From: Salinimicrobium xinjiangense DSM 19287
Lineage (GTDB): Bacteria > Bacteroidota > Bacteroidia > Flavobacteriales > Flavobacteriaceae
Reading direction: 5' to 3'
Length of the DNA: 64,000 bases
Assembly (NCBI RefSeq): GCF_000423585.1
Contig: NZ_AUIG01000022.1
Coordinates: forward strand, 1-64,000
This document shows, one piece after another, positions 61,614 through 64,000 of the stretch (positions are counted from its first letter, which is position 1; each line of letters starts with the position of its first letter). The notes under the pieces are model-generated. The model was not told where the DNA came from and searched no databases. It saw only the letters and a program-made list of their open reading frames with translations. Position numbers and translations under genes: made by a program.

Positions 61614-62319
61614 AGATCGTGGGCCTCTTGTGAAGGTCCACTTTTGTTTTACTCCATTCGGAAGCTGTCCTGGTGGCGATGAATTCAGATGCTAAGGTAA
61701 GATCACAGGCCACACAAATGCGGGTTGCCGGACTTAGAACCTGAATAAGATCTTCTAGCATTTTATTATTTCTGTAAGGCGTTTCAATAAAGGATTGCGC
61801 CTGATTCTTTTCTAAAGAAAGCTTTTCCAGAGCTCTTATTTCAGATTTACGTTCAGATTTATCTATTGGTAAATAGCCGTTAAAGGCGAAATTCTGGCCA
61901 TTCATTCCTGATGCCATCATTGCAAGCAAAATAGAGGAGGGGCCAACCATGGGAATCACCTGTATTCCCTGGTTATGTGCTACTTTTACAACTTCGGCAC
62001 CGGGATCTGCTACTCCGGGACATCCGGCTTCGCTCAGGAGCCCCACATCTTGTCCTTCTTTACAGGGGTTGAGAAAAGATGGAATCTCTGCCGGGTCTGT
62101 ATGCTTGTTTAAAAGTGAAAAATTTAAGGCAGGTTGTGATTTTTCCGGTGCTAACTTTTTTATTGCTCTTCGGGCGGTTTTCTCGTTCTCGGCAATAAAG
62201 AAATCTATTCTTTTTACCTGTTGCTGAACACTGGCTGGTAAAACATCCAAAGGATCGTTATCACCCAGAGTGGTAGGCAATAAATATAATTTTCCTGAAT
62301 GTGAGAATGAATTGGTCAA
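61591..62319 (-). CDS. RsmI-like SAM-dependent methyltransferase (tetrapyrrole methylase fold)
   Basis: This 242-aa protein has the tetrapyrrole-methylase fold: GKLYLLPTTLGDNDPLDVLP at the N-terminus, DVGLLSEAGCPGVADPGAEV (about residues 88-107), VIPMVGPSSILLAMMASGMN (about 115-134) and FNGYLPIDKSER. RsmI 2'-O-methylates C1402 of 16S rRNA; the shorter flavobacterial version may do this or another rRNA/tRNA site. It is 1 bp downstream of the phosphatase gene on the same strand. Confidence 0.85.
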   Translation of the reverse strand: MTNSFSHSGKLYLLPTTLGDNDPLDVLPASVQQQVKRIDFFIAENEKTARRAIKKLAPEKSQPALNFSLLNKHTDPAEIPSFLNPCKEGQDVGLLSEAGCPGVADPGAEVVKVAHNQGIQVIPMVGPSSILLAMMASGMNGQNFAFNGYLPIDKSERKSEIRALEKLSLEKNQAQSFIETPYRNNKMLEDLIQVLSPATRICVACDLTLASEFIATRTASEWSKTKVDLHKRPTIFILQKDY

Positions 62320-62320
62320 A

Positions 62321-62776
62321 TCAACTGTTCTTTTCGGCGATTACATCACAGGCCTGGTCAAGCATTTCATAAACTTTCTGAAATCCGTCTTCTCCGCCAT
62401 GATATGGATCGGGAACTTCTACATTTTCCCCCGGGAAAATTTCATTAAGAATTAAAGAGACTTTTTCCTTGTCTTCGTTATTCCTTGCCAGCGAAATTAC
62501 ATTGTGATAATTAGACATGTCCATTACGTAGATCCTGTCAAAATTGTCAAAATCTTCCACAGAGAATTGTCTTCCCCGCTGCGATGTTATATCCAGATCG
62601 TATTGATTTGCAATGGCAACTGAACGGGGATCGGGCCCTTCATCTATGTGATAATCACCGGTGCCGGCAGAGTCCACAAAAATTTTATTGGTATCAACCT
62701 TAGATTTTAAAATGCCTTCGGCCAGGGGTGACCGGCAAATATTGCCAAGACACACCATAAGTATCCTGGTTTTCAT
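62321..62776 (-). CDS. Low-molecular-weight protein tyrosine phosphatase
   Basis: This 151-aa enzyme has the P-loop MVCLGNICRSPLAEG with nucleophile C9, C14 and R15 (CX5R), and the acid/base Asp123 (VPDPYHGGEDGF). It dephosphorylates tyrosine in regulatory proteins; in many bacteria it is linked to exopolysaccharide. It lies 3 bp after dnaA on the same strand, and 1 bp upstream of the RsmI-like gene, so the three may share a transcript. Confidence 0.92.
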   Translation of the reverse strand: MKTRILMVCLGNICRSPLAEGILKSKVDTNKIFVDSAGTGDYHIDEGPDPRSVAIANQYDLDITSQRGRQFSVEDFDNFDRIYVMDMSNYHNVISLARNNEDKEKVSLILNEIFPGENVEVPDPYHGGEDGFQKVYEMLDQACDVIAEKNS

Positions 62777-62779
62777 GAC

Positions 62780-64000
62780 CTACAGAGTTAATTTTTTGTT
62801 GATATCCTCAACATATTTATTGAATTGTTTGTCTGTAGAAGCCAGATTATCTACAGTCTTGCAGGCGTGCAGCACGGTTGCGTGATCTCTTTTTCCAATT
62901 TGAGATCCAATACTTGCCAATGAAGCTTTTGTGAACTTCTTGGCGAAGAACATGGCCAGTTGTCTTGCCTGTACAATGTGACGTTTCCTTGTTTTGGATT
63001 GGAGCGTTTCCACATCCATCTGGAAATATTCACTTACGATCTTCTGAATGTAATCTATAGAAACTTCACGTTTGGTGTTTTTAACATAGTTGTCCACGAT
63101 CTTTTTTGCAAGATCAAGCGTGATATCTTTTTTATTAAAGGAAGAGTGCGCGATGAGGGAGATAATAGCACCCTCAAGTTCACGGATGTTTGTCTTTATA
63201 TTATTGGCCAGGAATTCCACTATCTCTTCGGGCATGTCCACTCCGTCGCGGTACAGCTTATTCTTAATAATAGAAATTCTTGTTTCGGTATCGGGATGTT
63301 GTAATTCGGCAGAAAGTCCCCATTTAAAACGGGACAGTAATCTTTGTTCGATATCCTGCATGTCCACCGGCGCCTTATCACTGGTAAGGATCACCTGCTT
63401 TCTGTTTTGATGCAGATGGTTGAAAATGTGGAAGAAAACATCCTGAGTTCCGGCCTTTCCGGAAAGCAATTGAATATCATCCACTATTAATACATCGATT
63501 ATCTGATAGAAATGAATGAAATCATTACGGTTATTCTTCTTTACCGACTCAATATATTGCTGAGTAAATTTTTCGGCTGAGATATAAAGAACGGTCTTTT
63601 CGGGATATTTGTCTTTGATCTCAATACCGATAGAATGGGCCAGGTGTGTCTTTCCTAGACCTACTCCTCCAAAGATGAGCAATGGATTAAAAGAAGTCTC
63701 TCCGGGTTTGTTTGCTACAGCCAGTCCTGCAGAACGGGCAAGCCTGTTGGAATCTCCCTCCAGAAAATTATCGAAGTTGTAATTAGGATTTAACTGGGAT
63801 TCGATCTTAACATTCCTTATCCCCGGAATAATAAACGGATTCTTGAGCTCCGGATTTTTGTTTTTGATCGGCACATCTACCTCCTGGGAAGCAACATTAG
63901 AACGATTAGTACTTGGGATTTTTTCAGTAAAGGGTTGTTTGTTTCCGTAAGTATTTTCCATTCTAATAACATAGACCAATTTCGCCTGGTCTCCTAACAC
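62780..64000 (-). CDS. dnaA: Chromosomal replication initiator DnaA (N-terminus outside window)
   Basis: DnaA binds DnaA boxes and opens oriC. The frame runs to the window edge without a start, giving 406 residues, so about 70 N-terminal residues (most of domain I) are missing. Domain III has Walker A (IFGGVGLGKTHLAHSIG), Walker B (VLIVDDIQLLSGK) and ILTSDKAP; the DNA-binding domain IV carries the signature GKRDHATVLHACKTV. In this genus dnaA is followed on the same strand by the phosphatase. oriC, if adjacent, would lie on the other side of the edge. Confidence 0.96.
   Translation of the reverse strand: MLGDQAKLVYVIRMENTYGNKQPFTEKIPSTNRSNVASQEVDVPIKNKNPELKNPFIIPGIRNVKIESQLNPNYNFDNFLEGDSNRLARSAGLAVANKPGETSFNPLLIFGGVGLGKTHLAHSIGIEIKDKYPEKTVLYISAEKFTQQYIESVKKNNRNDFIHFYQIIDVLIVDDIQLLSGKAGTQDVFFHIFNHLHQNRKQVILTSDKAPVDMQDIEQRLLSRFKWGLSAELQHPDTETRISIIKNKLYRDGVDMPEEIVEFLANNIKTNIRELEGAIISLIAHSSFNKKDITLDLAKKIVDNYVKNTKREVSIDYIQKIVSEYFQMDVETLQSKTRKRHIVQARQLAMFFAKKFTKASLASIGSQIGKRDHATVLHACKTVDNLASTDKQFNKYVEDINKKLTL

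Noticed and set aside
62780-64000. oriC within the window
   Set aside because: No cluster of DnaA boxes or AT-rich unwinding region is seen next to the visible part of dnaA; the upstream side is outside the window.

Overview
This 64 kb window is chromosomal DNA of a member of the Bacteroidota, most likely a marine Flavobacteriaceae species near Gramella, Salegentibacter or relatives. The basis is the protein families (SerB-SerA fusion, flavobacterial XerD with aroQ nearby, monomeric NADP isocitrate dehydrogenase, GAPDH with a long N-terminal extension, DUF4870/PspC/PadR set), promoters of the Bacteroidota type TAnnTTTG, and the lack of clear Shine-Dalgarno sites. The genus is an inference. 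Nearly the whole window is core genome. The left edge cuts an IS1182-type transposase and the right edge cuts dnaA.

Layout. 0-7 kb: IS1182 fragment, xerD, three small outer-membrane beta-barrel genes, aroQ, a PP-loop ATPase, arsM with an operator-like palindrome, and a secreted hydrolase. 7-8.2 kb: tRNA-Pro(GGG) followed by about 860 bp of hairpins, a 70-bp direct repeat and a TC microsatellite. 8-14.6 kb: secreted and membrane proteins, an orphan LytTR response regulator, an AtoE-type transporter and a 56-aa DUF1059 gene. 14.7-17.7 kb: rrf2-nadA-nadB, an NAD-biosynthesis operon led by a Cys-containing Rrf2 regulator with a palindrome at its own start. 17.8-22.7 kb: Met-rich lipoprotein, DASS transporter, cupin lipoprotein and triple-domain rhodanese. 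23-28.6 kb: SerB-SerA fusion, a divergent FMN-barrel-like protein and a TlpA-like lipoprotein, separated by repeat-filled gaps. 28.8-35 kb: a plus-strand run of Crp/Fnr regulator, TauE, isoprenylcysteine-type methyltransferase, MBL hydrolase, two methyltransferases, persulfide dioxygenase-rhodanese and DUF3703, which I read as a reactive-sulfur module. 35.1-38.7 kb: a three-gene biotin-dependent acyl-CoA carboxylase. 38.8-40.8 kb: a catalytically degenerate 2-hydroxyacid dehydrogenase homologue and a split YeeE/YedE sulfur transporter. 41-48.8 kb: TRIC-like channel, trxB, PadR-PspC envelope operon, DUF4870, AIM24-like protein, oxyR. 48.9-64 kb: frameshifted DUF2141 gene, icd, trmD-rplS with a structured L19 leader, gapdh, a Do-type protease, dapF-GNAT-mltG, a lysozyme-like protein, an RsmI-like methylase, a low-molecular-weight phosphatase and dnaA.

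The most unusual content is between the genes. Many intergenic spaces are filled with degenerate repeats of strict 7-bp period (words such as GGTTCAA, TGACCAC, TACTGCC, ACTCAAT, ACCTTAA, CGTCTCA). At least five tracts sit flush against a stop codon, and in two cases the repeat word TGATCA itself supplies the stop. One tract fills the space from a stop codon to the next ATG with exactly 28 heptads. Heptanucleotide tandem repeats (STRR) are known from cyanobacteria; I do not know of a described function for these in flavobacteria. A second dispersed element, a roughly 119-bp unit with three GC-rich hairpins, occurs twice and both copies lie beside heptad tracts.
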